Shown here piece by piece: positions 1 through 6,593 of a stretch of 9,061 nt of DNA (position 1 is its first letter; every line of letters begins with the position of its first letter). The notes under the pieces were generated by a model. The model was not told the origin of the DNA, did no database searches, and saw only the letters and a list, made by a program, of their open reading frames with translations. The DNA lies in NCBI GenBank assembly GCA_022720335.1, contig JAIHVJ010000128.1, positions 1 to 9,061 of the forward strand, given 5' to 3'. The stretch comes from Collinsella sp. (lineage in GTDB: Bacteria; Actinomycetota; Coriobacteriia; Coriobacteriales; Coriobacteriaceae). Position numbers and translations under genes: made by a program.

Positions 1-208
1 CGATACCTGGCGCGCGGCAAACCCCGACGTCGAGGGCGTCTACAGCTGGTGGAGCTATCGCTTTAATGCCCGCAAGAACAACGCCGGCTGGCGCATCGAT
101 TACTTTCTGGTAAGCGATTCGATCGCCGCCAACGTTCGCGACACCGGCATCCGCGGCGACATCTTTGGCAGCGACCACTGCCCCGTCACCCTCACGCTAG
201 AGCTCTAG
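1..208 (+). CDS. xth: Exodeoxyribonuclease III (3' end only)
   Basis: This is the C-terminal 68 residues of an exonuclease III/ExoA-type AP endonuclease, which cuts DNA 5' to abasic sites and trims 3' ends in base-excision repair. The reading frame starts at base 2 and ends at the TAG at 206-208. Diagnostic pieces are DTWR near the start, YSWWSYRFNAR, then GWRIDYFLVS, and finally GSDHCPV, which carries the family's catalytic Asp-His pair. These are the usual last motifs of the EEP nuclease fold, so the protein ends at its normal place, only about 8 residues after SDHCPV. The start lies outside the window. The next gene faces the other way, more than 500 bp downstream; the hairpin at 352-381 is the first plausible transcription stop. 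The family is clear; the choice between ExoIII and a close paralogue (ExoA) is not certain. Confidence 0.93.
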   Translation, partial: DTWRAANPDVEGVYSWWSYRFNARKNNAGWRIDYFLVSDSIAANVRDTGIRGDIFGSDHCPVTLTLEL

Positions 209-284
209 CCCCCAAATGATCCCCCGGGGACGAAGGAATACGGATCACTTTTGCCCACGCAAGGGCGCCCGCGTGACCCCGTCC

Positions 285-444
285 GCCACGAAACCAGCCC
301 ATCTACTACGTTTAAGCCACTACCCTCAACCACAGCGAACAACGCAAAAAGAAAACCGCAGGTAGAAAGCCTGCGGTTTTTCATAAAACGCGGTCATGGT
401 CGGGGGTATCAAGCTAAACGTAGTAGATGGGCCAGTTTCGTGGC
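285..444. repeat. Palindromic intergenic element I, 160 bp
   Basis: The left arm (285-317) and right arm (413-444) are inverted copies. The shared core reads CCCATCTACTACGTTTA on the left (298-314) and its complement on the right, with outer parts GCCACGAAAC/GTTTCGTGGC. Only two mismatches and one single-base gap separate arms of 32-33 bp. Between the arms lies a perfect 11-bp hairpin with flanking T runs on both strands (352-381). No open reading frame inside resembles a gene. The structure is that of a non-autonomous MITE-like or REP-like element, or of one large folded RNA. No clear target-site duplication was seen. Confidence 0.8.
352..381 (+). terminator. Bidirectional intrinsic terminator inside element I
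   Basis: AAAACCGCAGG (352-362), a 7-nt loop and CCTGCGGTTTT (370-380) form a perfect 11-bp stem ending in a T run on the plus strand. Read on the minus strand the stem is followed by TTTTCTTTTT, so it could stop transcription both ways. It would serve the upstream exonuclease gene, 144 bp after its stop codon, and any minus-strand read-through from the transporter operon. Confidence 0.75.
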
Positions 445-539
445 AAGCGCCGTCAACTGATTTCCTGGGGACATCTGGAGACGGAAGAAAATGGATCAAT
501 TTGGCTCTCTGGGGGCCACGATGCCCGTCGTATCAGCCG

Positions 540-707
540 GCCATTCCAAAACTATGCCGGTTTACGGGGCTGAATCGCGAACCCCCAACCATACACAATT
601 CCGAGATAATAAAACCGCAGGTGAACGGCTTGCTCTATTTCGGAAAAAACTGGTATGGTCTGCCTGTGCTAATCTAGCCCCGTAAACCGGCATAGTTTTA
701 AAATGGC
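540..707. repeat. Inverted-repeat element II, 168 bp
   Basis: Terminal inverted repeats of 32 bp lie at 540-571 and 676-707. The inner 24 bp are identical; their core is ACTATGCCGGTTTACGGGGC on the left and its complement on the right. The only two mismatches are in the outer third (CC against TT at 546-547). The interior of about 104 bp encodes nothing recognisable and is AT-richer than the surrounding genes. The element ends 39 bp short of the stop codon of the minus-strand S-component gene, so it would form the 3' end of that operon's transcript. No target duplication is evident. It resembles a MITE or a structured 3'-UTR repeat. Confidence 0.82.
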
Positions 708-746
708 ACTTTAGCAGTATTGATTCCCGCCTCGGCGCAACTAGCC

Positions 747-1460
747 CTACAGTCCGTATTTCACGACGACGCGGTTGATGCGACGGCACCAAGGCTTGTA
801 CAAGGCAGCCAAAAACACGCAGGTCGCAAGACCGTGTGTGATATCGAACGGCACTGCCGTGGCAAGACGCGCCACGGCACCCGCCCAAGTAAGCGGCTGT
901 ACAAACCCAATGATGTCATACGCGTTGATCACCACGCCGTACAGCAAACCCGAAGCAAAGCCGTAGGTCAGTAGCGCCGGCATGCGCACGGTGCCATCGG
1001 CGCGGTCGAACGCACCCGCATACGCCAGCGCACCGCCAACGTATCCCACGAGCCCCCAGGCATACATCTGCCATGGCGTCCACATGCCCTGTCCAAAAAA
1101 GAAATTGCTGGTCAGCGCCGCCAGCGCGCCAACCATAAAACCATTGCGGCGACCAAGCACCGCCCCCGCGATAATGGCGATGGCGCTCACCGGTTTAAAG
1201 TCGGGAATGGGCCCAAACAGGATGCGCCCCGCCGCCGCCAGCGCCGCCAGCACCAGCGTGGGCATAATCTGGCGCAAACCCGGACGAGATGCCTCGTAAC
1301 CCGCAAAGAACAGTGCAAGCACCAGCGCCACCACGACAAGCATGGCAAGCGCCGCCTGCTCAACGCCCGCCAGCAACGCCGCTGCCATCACCGCCGGCAC
1401 CGCCAACAACAGCGGGATCTCCAGTTTTGTGAGTAAACGCGAGAAACGACAGTCCGTCAT
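747..1460 (-). CDS. ECF transporter S component (substrate-binding membrane protein)
   Basis: This 237-residue hydrophobic protein is the last gene of a minus-strand ECF transporter operon and should be the membrane subunit that binds the vitamin or cofactor. Hydrophobic segments lie at about 15-32, 36-53, 67-82, 91-122, 131-150, 161-181 and 205-222. Family-like motifs are GRILFGPIPDFKP (78-90) and SNFFFGQGMWTPWQM (118-132), which recall S components often annotated as unknown or possibly cobalamin-specific; that substrate is a guess. The chosen ATG lies 4 bases after the ATPase stop (TGA-TGGG-ATG), implying translational coupling. The frame is open 21 codons further upstream, but that stretch overlaps the ATPase gene and has no family character. 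No strong ribosome-binding site is visible. The family assignment is secure; the substrate is unknown. Confidence 0.85.
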   Translation of the reverse strand: MTDCRFSRLLTKLEIPLLLAVPAVMAAALLAGVEQAALAMLVVVALVLALFFAGYEASRPGLRQIMPTLVLAALAAAGRILFGPIPDFKPVSAIAIIAGAVLGRRNGFMVGALAALTSNFFFGQGMWTPWQMYAWGLVGYVGGALAYAGAFDRADGTVRMPALLTYGFASGLLYGVVINAYDIIGFVQPLTWAGAVARLATAVPFDITHGLATCVFLAALYKPWCRRINRVVVKYGL

Positions 1461-1464
1461 CCCA

Positions 1465-2901
1465 TCACGCCCTATAGAACACGTTGTCGGCAAAGAAGTC
1501 GGCCGGGGGCTCCACGCAGGCAATCTCGCCGTCGAACATCATGGCGACGTCATCGGACGCCTGCTCGGCAAAGTCTAAGTCGTGCGTGGCCATGATGACG
1601 GTACCGCCAGCTTTCGCATGGTCACGCAGGGCGCGAGCGATGATGCGGCGGCTGGCCAGGTCCAAACCCTTGGTGGGCTCATCAAGCAGCAGCAGCTCGG
1701 GGCCGATCAGCAGCAGCTTTGCCAGTGCAAGCAGCTGGCGCTGTCCGCCCGAGAGGTCGTAGGGGCGGCGCGCCTCCAGGCCGTCTAATCCCAGTTGCGC
1801 CGCACGCTCCCGCGCCAAGTTCTCGTCATATCCGCAGGTCGAGGCCCATTCCATCAGCTCGTCGCGCACCGTCTCGGCAAGCAGCAGGGCCTTGGGGTTC
1901 TGCGGCAGCAGCGCAGCCGAGGCCGCCCCGCGCACCATACGACCACGCTGCAGCTTGGCAGTCTTGGCCAGCACCGAAAGCATCGTCGACTTGCCGCAGC
2001 CGTTACCGCCCACAACCGCATGCACCGCGCCAGCCGAAAACGACGCATCGAGCCCACGCAGCACCCAGCCGGACGCTCGATCGTAGCGAAACCAGCCTTC
2101 CGACAGGGTGGTAGCCGACCCGCCGTGCATTTTTTGGAGTATTCTGCTTCCATCCGTGCGCGAGAAGGCTTCCGAGCCGTTCTCGAGCGACGTTTGCGCC
2201 ACAAATTCGGACGATTTGTCCAATTCCGAACTTTTTTTCGCGCTCGATACGTCCCCGGGCGGCTCCAGAGAGCCCAAATTGTCCTCACGCCTGCTGAACA
2301 CTCCGTTTTTTGCACATCGGATGGCACCCCACCCCAACATGTCATCGGAAAACAGCGGTTCTCGGCGTCCCAAGGAAGCCATATCCGCCACCTCGCGCAC
2401 GCGACCGCCCTCAATCCGGTACGCACACGTCGCGTATTCGAGCATTGGGCGCGGCTGATGCGTCGCCACAACAACCGTGCAGCCCAGCTCGCGATTCACA
2501 CGAAACAGCGCGTGCAGGAAATTCTTCTCCGCAACCGGATCAAGCTGAGACGTGGGCTCGTCGAGCAGCAGCACGCGCGGGCGCAGCGTCAGAACGGCCG
2601 CCAACGACAGCAACTGTTTGCGTCCGCCCGAAAGCGTATCGGTGTCGCGGTGGAGCCAATCTTCCAGCCCAAAGAAATAGCTGGTCTCAGCTACGCGACG
2701 GCGCATCTCATCACGCGCTAGCCCCAAGTTTTCCAGGCCAAACGCCATCTCGTGCCACACGGTTTCGCACACGATCTGGTTCTCGGGATCCTGGAACACA
2801 TAGCCCACGCGCTCCGCAAAGCTCAGGCTCCGCACCTCAATCGCCGGCATATCCGGGCCGCACGCCGCGCCCGACACCGGGCCCCTATCCAACCGAGCCA
2901 T
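1465..2901 (-). CDS. ECF transporter fused double ATPase, first domain lacking Walker A
   Basis: A 478-residue protein with two ABC nucleotide-binding domains in tandem should power the ECF transporter from the cytoplasmic side. Domain 2 is complete: Walker A GGNGCGKST (298-306), Q-loop Gln334, signature LSGGQ (383-387), Walker B LLLLDEPT (403-410) and switch His440. Domain 1 has Q-loop Gln37 in VGYVFQDPENQ, signature LSGGR (90-94), Walker B LLLDEPT (111-117) and His148, but no Walker A. The usual opening strand IEVRSLSF (21-28) runs straight into ERVGYVFQ. The start is firm: ATG overlaps the EcfT stop (TGATG), AAGAGG lies about 8 nt upstream, and the frame has stop codons just before. A linker of about 90 residues (roughly 172-263) joins the domains and uses AT-richer codons. 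At most one of the two ATP sites, Walker A2 with signature 1, looks usable. An internal deletion or an assembly error are the main explanations. Confidence 0.88.
   Translation of the reverse strand: MARLDRGPVSGAACGPDMPAIEVRSLSFAERVGYVFQDPENQIVCETVWHEMAFGLENLGLARDEMRRRVAETSYFFGLEDWLHRDTDTLSGGRKQLLSLAAVLTLRPRVLLLDEPTSQLDPVAEKNFLHALFRVNRELGCTVVVATHQPRPMLEYATCAYRIEGGRVREVADMASLGRREPLFSDDMLGWGAIRCAKNGVFSRREDNLGSLEPPGDVSSAKKSSELDKSSEFVAQTSLENGSEAFSRTDGSRILQKMHGGSATTLSEGWFRYDRASGWVLRGLDASFSAGAVHAVVGGNGCGKSTMLSVLAKTAKLQRGRMVRGAASAALLPQNPKALLLAETVRDELMEWASTCGYDENLARERAAQLGLDGLEARRPYDLSGGQRQLLALAKLLLIGPELLLLDEPTKGLDLASRRIIARALRDHAKAGGTVIMATHDLDFAEQASDDVAMMFDGEIACVEPPADFFADNVFYRA
2136..2304. repeat. Possible palindromic element translated as the ATPase linker
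   Basis: Within the coding sequence of the ATPase linker, GGAGTATTCTGC (2136-2147) and GCTGAACACTCC (2293-2304) form an imperfect 12-bp inverted pair (two mismatches) 169 bp apart, close in size to elements I and II. Between them is a nested palindrome, ACAAATTCGGACGATTTGTC (2201-2220) followed by TTCCGAA and a seven-T run on the plus strand, antisense to the gene. Base composition here is visibly poorer in GC than the two ATPase domains. This suggests an intergenic-type repeat inserted in frame, but the outer repeats are short and may be chance. Confidence 0.35.
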
Positions 2902-3860
2902 CAGCCAAACCTCTTCTCATCACTCGCGTGCAACGCGCAAGGCAGCACCATCCAGGCAGCGTACACGACATAGCCCGGCCACGGCGCCGGCACCGAGAGC
3001 TGCGGATAAAACGAATACTGCGTCGTCGCGGTCCACGCCACCGCCACCGCGGCAGCACCAAACAGCGCAAGCCCAACCAGCGCGGCAACGTCGCTGCGCC
3101 CCAGCCGATACCGCGCATACGTCGTACGACGCGTCGCGGCGCCCCACCCGCGCGAGCGCATCGCGTCCGCGCGCTCCAACGAATCTTCCATGCCCCAGCC
3201 CATCAATGCACTCGATGCCCGCAGGCGCGAGCGCACGGGGTCGGCCGGCGCGCGGCCCGGCACATCAATCGCATCTTGCACCGCCAGCACCGTGCGGCCG
3301 CGGCGCAAAAACTGTGGAATAAGCCGCATGCACATCGAGATCATGAGCGCGATCACCGGCGCGGCGTTACCCAGCAGCGCGAGTACCTTGTCGTATTCGA
3401 GCATCGACGCCGCGGCCTCAAACCACAGCACGCTCGCCACAAACAGCCCACCCATGCACAGGCCGTATACCATGCTTTCCAGATACACCGCGCGCATGCC
3501 AATACGGAACAGTTCCGTCGAACCCGAAGCGCTAAACAGCGGATTGACCAGCGCGATAATCAAAATCACCGGCAGCTGCCAGCGAAGTGCGCCCAGCGTG
3601 CGGGCAGCCCCACGCGTCGCAAATCCATACGCCAGCCCGCCCGCAAGCGACAGCGCGATCAGCACCGGTTGCATCGAGAACATGGTGAGCCCCAGCGTCA
3701 GCACTATATAGAGTGCCGGCACAGCCGGATGCGACATCGAGAATGCCGCGACGGGCTCGCCGCCAAACTCCTCTCGTATGTTGTCCACGGGCACCGGCGG
3801 CGCAAGCCTCAACCGCCGCAATCCAATCGTTACGCGCTCATCATATGCCTGCGGTATCAT
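2901..3860 (-). CDS. ecfT: ECF transporter transmembrane protein EcfT
   Basis: This membrane scaffold couples the ATPases to the S component. Numbered from the GTG at 3887, hydrophobic segments lie near 54-72, 74-91, 104-121, 138-163, 175-193, 266-287 and 303-320. The cytoplasmic loop between the last two blocks carries the helices expected to contact the ATPases: RLIPQFLRRGR (188-198) and ADAMRSRGWG (240-249), the latter matching the family's x-R-G coupling motif. The first coupling motif (AVQDAID) looks degenerate. The start is uncertain: the frame opens at a GTG (3887) with no ribosome-binding site; the ATG at 3860 is reported here (319 residues), but a promoter-like box overlaps it, and a GTG or TTG further in, or even the ATG before SHPAVPALY (about 3737), is possible. 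The stop overlaps the ATPase start. It is the first gene of the operon and divergent from glmU. Confidence 0.85.
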   Translation of the reverse strand: MIPQAYDERVTIGLRRLRLAPPVPVDNIREEFGGEPVAAFSMSHPAVPALYIVLTLGLTMFSMQPVLIALSLAGGLAYGFATRGAARTLGALRWQLPVILIIALVNPLFSASGSTELFRIGMRAVYLESMVYGLCMGGLFVASVLWFEAAASMLEYDKVLALLGNAAPVIALMISMCMRLIPQFLRRGRTVLAVQDAIDVPGRAPADPVRSRLRASSALMGWGMEDSLERADAMRSRGWGAATRRTTYARYRLGRSDVAALVGLALFGAAAVAVAWTATTQYSFYPQLSVPAPWPGYVVYAAWMVLPCALHASDEKRFG

Positions 3861-3883
3861 ATTGCGCCGTGTATCGTTTCCAA
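3856..3883 (-). promoter_or_regulatory. Candidate promoter of the ECF transporter operon
   Basis: On the minus strand, TTGGAA (3883-3878) and TATGAT (3861-3856) are separated by 16 bp and resemble a sigma-70-type promoter. If used, transcription would begin near 3849, downstream of both the GTG at 3887 and the ATG at 3860, and would force a later EcfT start. There is no room between ecfT and glmU for a cobalamin or similar riboswitch. Seen by eye only. Confidence 0.35.
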
Positions 3884-3915
3884 ACACACGTCTCTATAAC
3901 GTAACAGGAGATCAC

Positions 3916-5328
3916 ATGGACGCAACCGCAATTATCCTCGCTGCCGGCGAGGGCACCCGCATGAAGTCGAACCACTGCAAGGTTTCGCACAAGATCCTGG
4001 GCAAGCCCATGGTTCAGTGGATCGTCGACGCCACCATCAAGGCCGGCTGCAGCCGCGTCGTGGTCGTCATCGGCAGCCACGCCGACGAGATGCGCGCCCT
4101 CATCGACGGCGCCTACGCCAGCAGCGCCACCAAGGTCGAGTGCGTCGAGCAGACCGAGCGCCTGGGCACCGGTCACGCCGTGAAGGTCGCGCTCGAGGCC
4201 TGCGGCATCACGCAAGGCCCCGTCGTCGTGCTCAACGGCGACCTGCCGCTCATCACCGCCGACACCGTCGCCAAGTTCGCGCAAACCGTCGCCACCGGCG
4301 AGCTCGCCTGCACCGTCATGACCATGACCCCGCCCGACCCCTTCGGCTACGGCCGCATCAAGCTGGGCGCCGATGGTCAGATCGAGCGTATCATCGAGCA
4401 GAAGGACTGCACGCCCGAGCAGGCCGCCACGTTGCTCGAGTGCAACGCCGGCTGCTACGCCTTTGACGGCGCGCAGCTCGCCGCCCACATTAACGAGATC
4501 GGCAACGACAACGCGCAGTCCGAGTACTACCTGCCCGACATGCTCGAAATCCTCAAGGGTCACGGCCAGGCGGTCTCCATCTTCCACTGCGATGACTACC
4601 GCGACGGCCTGGGCGTCAACAGCCGCATTCAGCTCGCGCAGCTCACCGCCATCGCGCGCGACCGCATCAACGAGCACTGGATGGCCGAGGGCGTCACGTT
4701 CATCGATCCCACGCAGGCCTGGATCGGCCCCGACGCTGTTATCGGCCGTGACACCGTCGTGTGGCCGCAGACGCACCTGATCGGCCACGTCACCGTGGGC
4801 GAGGAGTGCCAGCTTGGCCCCAACAGCCGCCTCACCGACACCACCGTCGGCAGCGGCTGCGTCATCGATGAGACTATCGCCATCGAGGCCGTCATCGAGA
4901 ACGGCGTCGACTGCGGCCCGCGCGCCTACCTGCGCCCGGGCACCCACATGCTCGACGGATCCAAGGCCGGAACGCACGTGGAGATCAAGAAGTCCACGAT
5001 CGGCGAGGGCTCCAAGGTGCCGCACCTGTCCTACATCGGCGACACCACCATGGGCTCCGGCGTCAACGTGGGCGCGGGCTCCATCACCTGCAACTACGAC
5101 GGCGTGCACAAGCACAAGACCGTCATCGGCAAGGACGCCTTCATCGGTTCCGACACCATGATGGTCGCGCCTGCCCAGATCGGCGACGGCGCGCTCGTGG
5201 CCGCCGGCTCCGTCATCACCGAGCCGGTCCCGGCCGACGCACTTGGCCTGGGTCGTGCCCGCCAGGTAAACATTGAGGGCTGGGCCGCCGATTACCGCCG
5301 CCGTCTGCACGAGGACGACGAGGTATAA
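3916..5328 (+). CDS. glmU: Bifunctional UDP-GlcNAc pyrophosphorylase / glucosamine-1-phosphate acetyltransferase
   Basis: GlmU acetylates glucosamine-1-phosphate and then uridylylates it to give UDP-GlcNAc, the precursor of peptidoglycan and cell-surface sugars. The 470-residue protein is close to the usual 450-460. The N-terminal uridylyltransferase shows LAAGEGTRM (8-16), Lys22 in CKVSHK, LGTGHAV (83-89), LNGDLPLI (106-113, Asp109 as metal ligand) and VNSRIQL with Asn235. The C-terminal half is a left-handed beta-helix of hexapeptide repeats (WIGPDAVIGRDTVV and onward). It has YLRPGT (338-343), the catalytic-type His370 in KVPHLSYIGD and CNYDG (392-396). The ATG is preceded by AGGAG at 3906-3910, which fixes the start although the frame is open further upstream. 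A terminator follows at 5346, so prs is probably transcribed mainly from its own promoter. No key residue appears missing. Confidence 0.97.
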   Translation: MDATAIILAAGEGTRMKSNHCKVSHKILGKPMVQWIVDATIKAGCSRVVVVIGSHADEMRALIDGAYASSATKVECVEQTERLGTGHAVKVALEACGITQGPVVVLNGDLPLITADTVAKFAQTVATGELACTVMTMTPPDPFGYGRIKLGADGQIERIIEQKDCTPEQAATLLECNAGCYAFDGAQLAAHINEIGNDNAQSEYYLPDMLEILKGHGQAVSIFHCDDYRDGLGVNSRIQLAQLTAIARDRINEHWMAEGVTFIDPTQAWIGPDAVIGRDTVVWPQTHLIGHVTVGEECQLGPNSRLTDTTVGSGCVIDETIAIEAVIENGVDCGPRAYLRPGTHMLDGSKAGTHVEIKKSTIGEGSKVPHLSYIGDTTMGSGVNVGAGSITCNYDGVHKHKTVIGKDAFIGSDTMMVAPAQIGDGALVAAGSVITEPVPADALGLGRARQVNIEGWAADYRRRLHEDDEV

Positions 5329-5345
5329 CGTTTTACCAAGCATCT

Positions 5346-5379
5346 AAGGAGCTGTTCCCATGGGGGCGGCTCCTTTTTC
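5346..5379 (+). terminator. Intrinsic terminator of glmU
   Basis: AGGAGCTG (5347-5354) pairs with CGGCTCCT (5367-5374) across a 12-nt loop and runs into TTTTTC. It begins 18 bp after the glmU stop codon. The stem is eight pairs including one G-T wobble, a typical short rho-independent terminator. Confidence 0.8.
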
Positions 5380-5519
5380 TATCGTGACCTGCGCAACCGG
5401 ATGAGTGGTCGGTTCGTGTCCGTTGACGGTAAAGACGTTATCAAGACCCGATTAACCCCGTCGCGCGGTTACAATGCAACAAGGCATCTATATGGCATTC
5501 GATATAAAGGAGAAGGGTA

Positions 5520-6506
5520 ATGCCGATTAATGATCCCGAGAAGTCGGAGAATATGCGCAAGTCCATCCGCGTGTATTCCGGTTCCTCCAACCGTCCCCTC
5601 GCTCAGAAGATCGCTGAGTACCTTGGGGTCGAGCTTTCGGGCCTTACGCTAAAGCAGTTCGCCAATGGTGAGATTTACGCCCGCTACGACGAGACCGTCC
5701 GCGGCGCCGACGTCTTCCTGATTCAGTCCGTGGCCGGCGGCAACGTCAACGACATGCTCATGGAGCTGCTCATCGCCACCGACGCTGCCAAGCGCGCATC
5801 CGCCCGCTCCATCACCGCCGTCATCACCCACTACGGCTATGCCCGCCAGGACCGCAAGGCCGGCCCGCGCGAGCCCATCACCGCCCGCCTCGTCGCCAAC
5901 CTGCTCGAGCGCGCCGGCGTCAACCGCATCATCACCCTCGACCTGCACCAGGGCCAGATCCAGGGCTTCTTCGATATCCCGGTTAACCACCTGTCCGCAC
6001 TGCCGCTGTTTGGCCAGTACTACAACGACATGCACTTCGACACCGACAACCTGGTCGTCGTCTCCCCCGACGTGGGTCGCGCCAAGGCCGCCAAGAAGCT
6101 GTCCGACATGCTCGGCTGCGACCTGGCCATCGCCCACAAGGGCCGTCCGCGCCACAACGCCGCCGAAGTCATGGGTATCATCGGTGACATCAAGGGCAAG
6201 ACCTGCATCATCAACGACGACATGATCGACACTGCTGGCACCCTGTGCGCCAACGTCAAGGAGCTCAAGGCTATGGGCGCTGGCGACATCTACGTCTGCG
6301 CCACCCACGGCATCTTCTCCGGTCCGGCCATCGAGCGTCTGAACGACGCCCCCATCGTCGAGTGCGTCGTCACCGATGCCATTCCCGTCGAGGTCGGCGG
6401 CAAGATCAAGACCATCTCGGTTGCCGAGGAGTTCGCCCAGGCCATCTCCGCCGTTTACCACGAGGAGCCCGTCTCCACGCTCGTCGGCGGCGACTTCGCG
6501 CTGTAA
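5520..6506 (+). CDS. prs: Ribose-phosphate pyrophosphokinase (PRPP synthetase)
   Basis: Prs transfers pyrophosphate from ATP to ribose-5-phosphate, making PRPP for purine, pyrimidine, NAD, histidine and tryptophan synthesis in the cytoplasm. The 328-residue protein has the class I motifs in order: FANGEIYARYDETVRGADVF (47-66), HYGYARQDRK (104-113), DLHQGQIQGFFDIP (141-154, with His143), VVSPDVGRAKAAKKL (180-194) and the PRPP-binding loop CIINDDMIDTAGTL (229-242). The SPDVGRAK form lacks the extra GV pair of enterobacterial enzymes and resembles actinobacterial Prs. AAAGGAG ending 7 nt before the ATG at 5520 supports this start; ATG codon 12 would give a more compact N terminus but has no such site. 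A TACAAT at 5470-5475 is a possible -10 box without a convincing -35. The order glmU-prs-pth is known from Bacillus. Codons are almost all C-ending. Confidence 0.97.
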   Translation: MPINDPEKSENMRKSIRVYSGSSNRPLAQKIAEYLGVELSGLTLKQFANGEIYARYDETVRGADVFLIQSVAGGNVNDMLMELLIATDAAKRASARSITAVITHYGYARQDRKAGPREPITARLVANLLERAGVNRIITLDLHQGQIQGFFDIPVNHLSALPLFGQYYNDMHFDTDNLVVVSPDVGRAKAAKKLSDMLGCDLAIAHKGRPRHNAAEVMGIIGDIKGKTCIINDDMIDTAGTLCANVKELKAMGAGDIYVCATHGIFSGPAIERLNDAPIVECVVTDAIPVEVGGKIKTISVAEEFAQAISAVYHEEPVSTLVGGDFAL

Positions 6507-6539
6507 TCTGCTGCGCATCACATCATCTTCGATGTTTTT

Positions 6540-6572
6540 AAAGGGTCGGAAGCTCGCTTCCGACCCTTTTTC
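6540..6572 (+). terminator. Intrinsic terminator of prs
   Basis: AAAGGGTCGGAAG (6540-6552) and CTTCCGACCCTTT (6557-6569) form a perfect 13-bp stem with a CTCG loop, ending in a T run. It lies 33 bp after the prs stop codon. This separates prs from the accessory segment and pth. Confidence 0.92.
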
Positions 6573-6593
6573 TATCCCTCGTCAACCAGCCTT

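Larger units (their letters stand above)
227..502. repeat. Imperfect 25-bp direct repeat pair (227-251 and 478-502)
   Basis: Two copies of a purine-rich motif lie in the same orientation: GGGACGAAGGAATACGGATC at the first copy and GAGACGGAAGAAAATGGATC at the second, each followed by CA, one variable base and TTT. By eye about 19 of 25 positions agree. The pair brackets the palindromic element at 285-444. It may be a recurrent intergenic motif of this genome or the outer edges of a larger decayed element. A chance match of purine-rich sequence is also possible. Confidence 0.35.

Noticed and set aside
251..685. Three short plus-strand frames in the first intergenic region
   Set aside because: They run through the inverted repeats and the terminator, have no ribosome-binding sites and look like no protein family.
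285..707. CRISPR array or phage attachment site
   Set aside because: The repeats are inverted pairs, not regularly spaced direct repeats, and no cas, integrase or phage gene is present.
2895..2960. A missing ATPase Walker A encoded in another frame or further upstream
   Set aside because: Tandem stop codons precede the ATG in that frame, and the upstream DNA encodes the EcfT C terminus. No GxxGxGKS was found in the neighbouring frames.
2310..3899. 529-codon plus-strand open frame opposite EcfT and the ATPase
   Set aside because: It is rich in Arg, His, Pro and Gln with no motifs, antisense to well-supported transporter genes.
3895..3900. TATAAC as the glmU -10 box
   Set aside because: It would place the transcription start inside the AGGAG ribosome-binding site, and no suitable -35 box lies upstream.
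3861..3915. Riboswitch controlling the ECF operon
   Set aside because: The divergent gap with glmU is far too short for any known vitamin riboswitch.
3841..5343. 500-codon minus-strand open frame opposite glmU
   Set aside because: It is the antisense shadow of a high-GC gene. Its translation is a monotonous mix of Gly, Ala, Val, Asp and Leu, and the plus strand encodes an intact GlmU.
5649..6521. 290-codon minus-strand open frame opposite prs
   Set aside because: Antisense artefact of C-ending codons; the plus strand encodes an intact PRPP synthetase.
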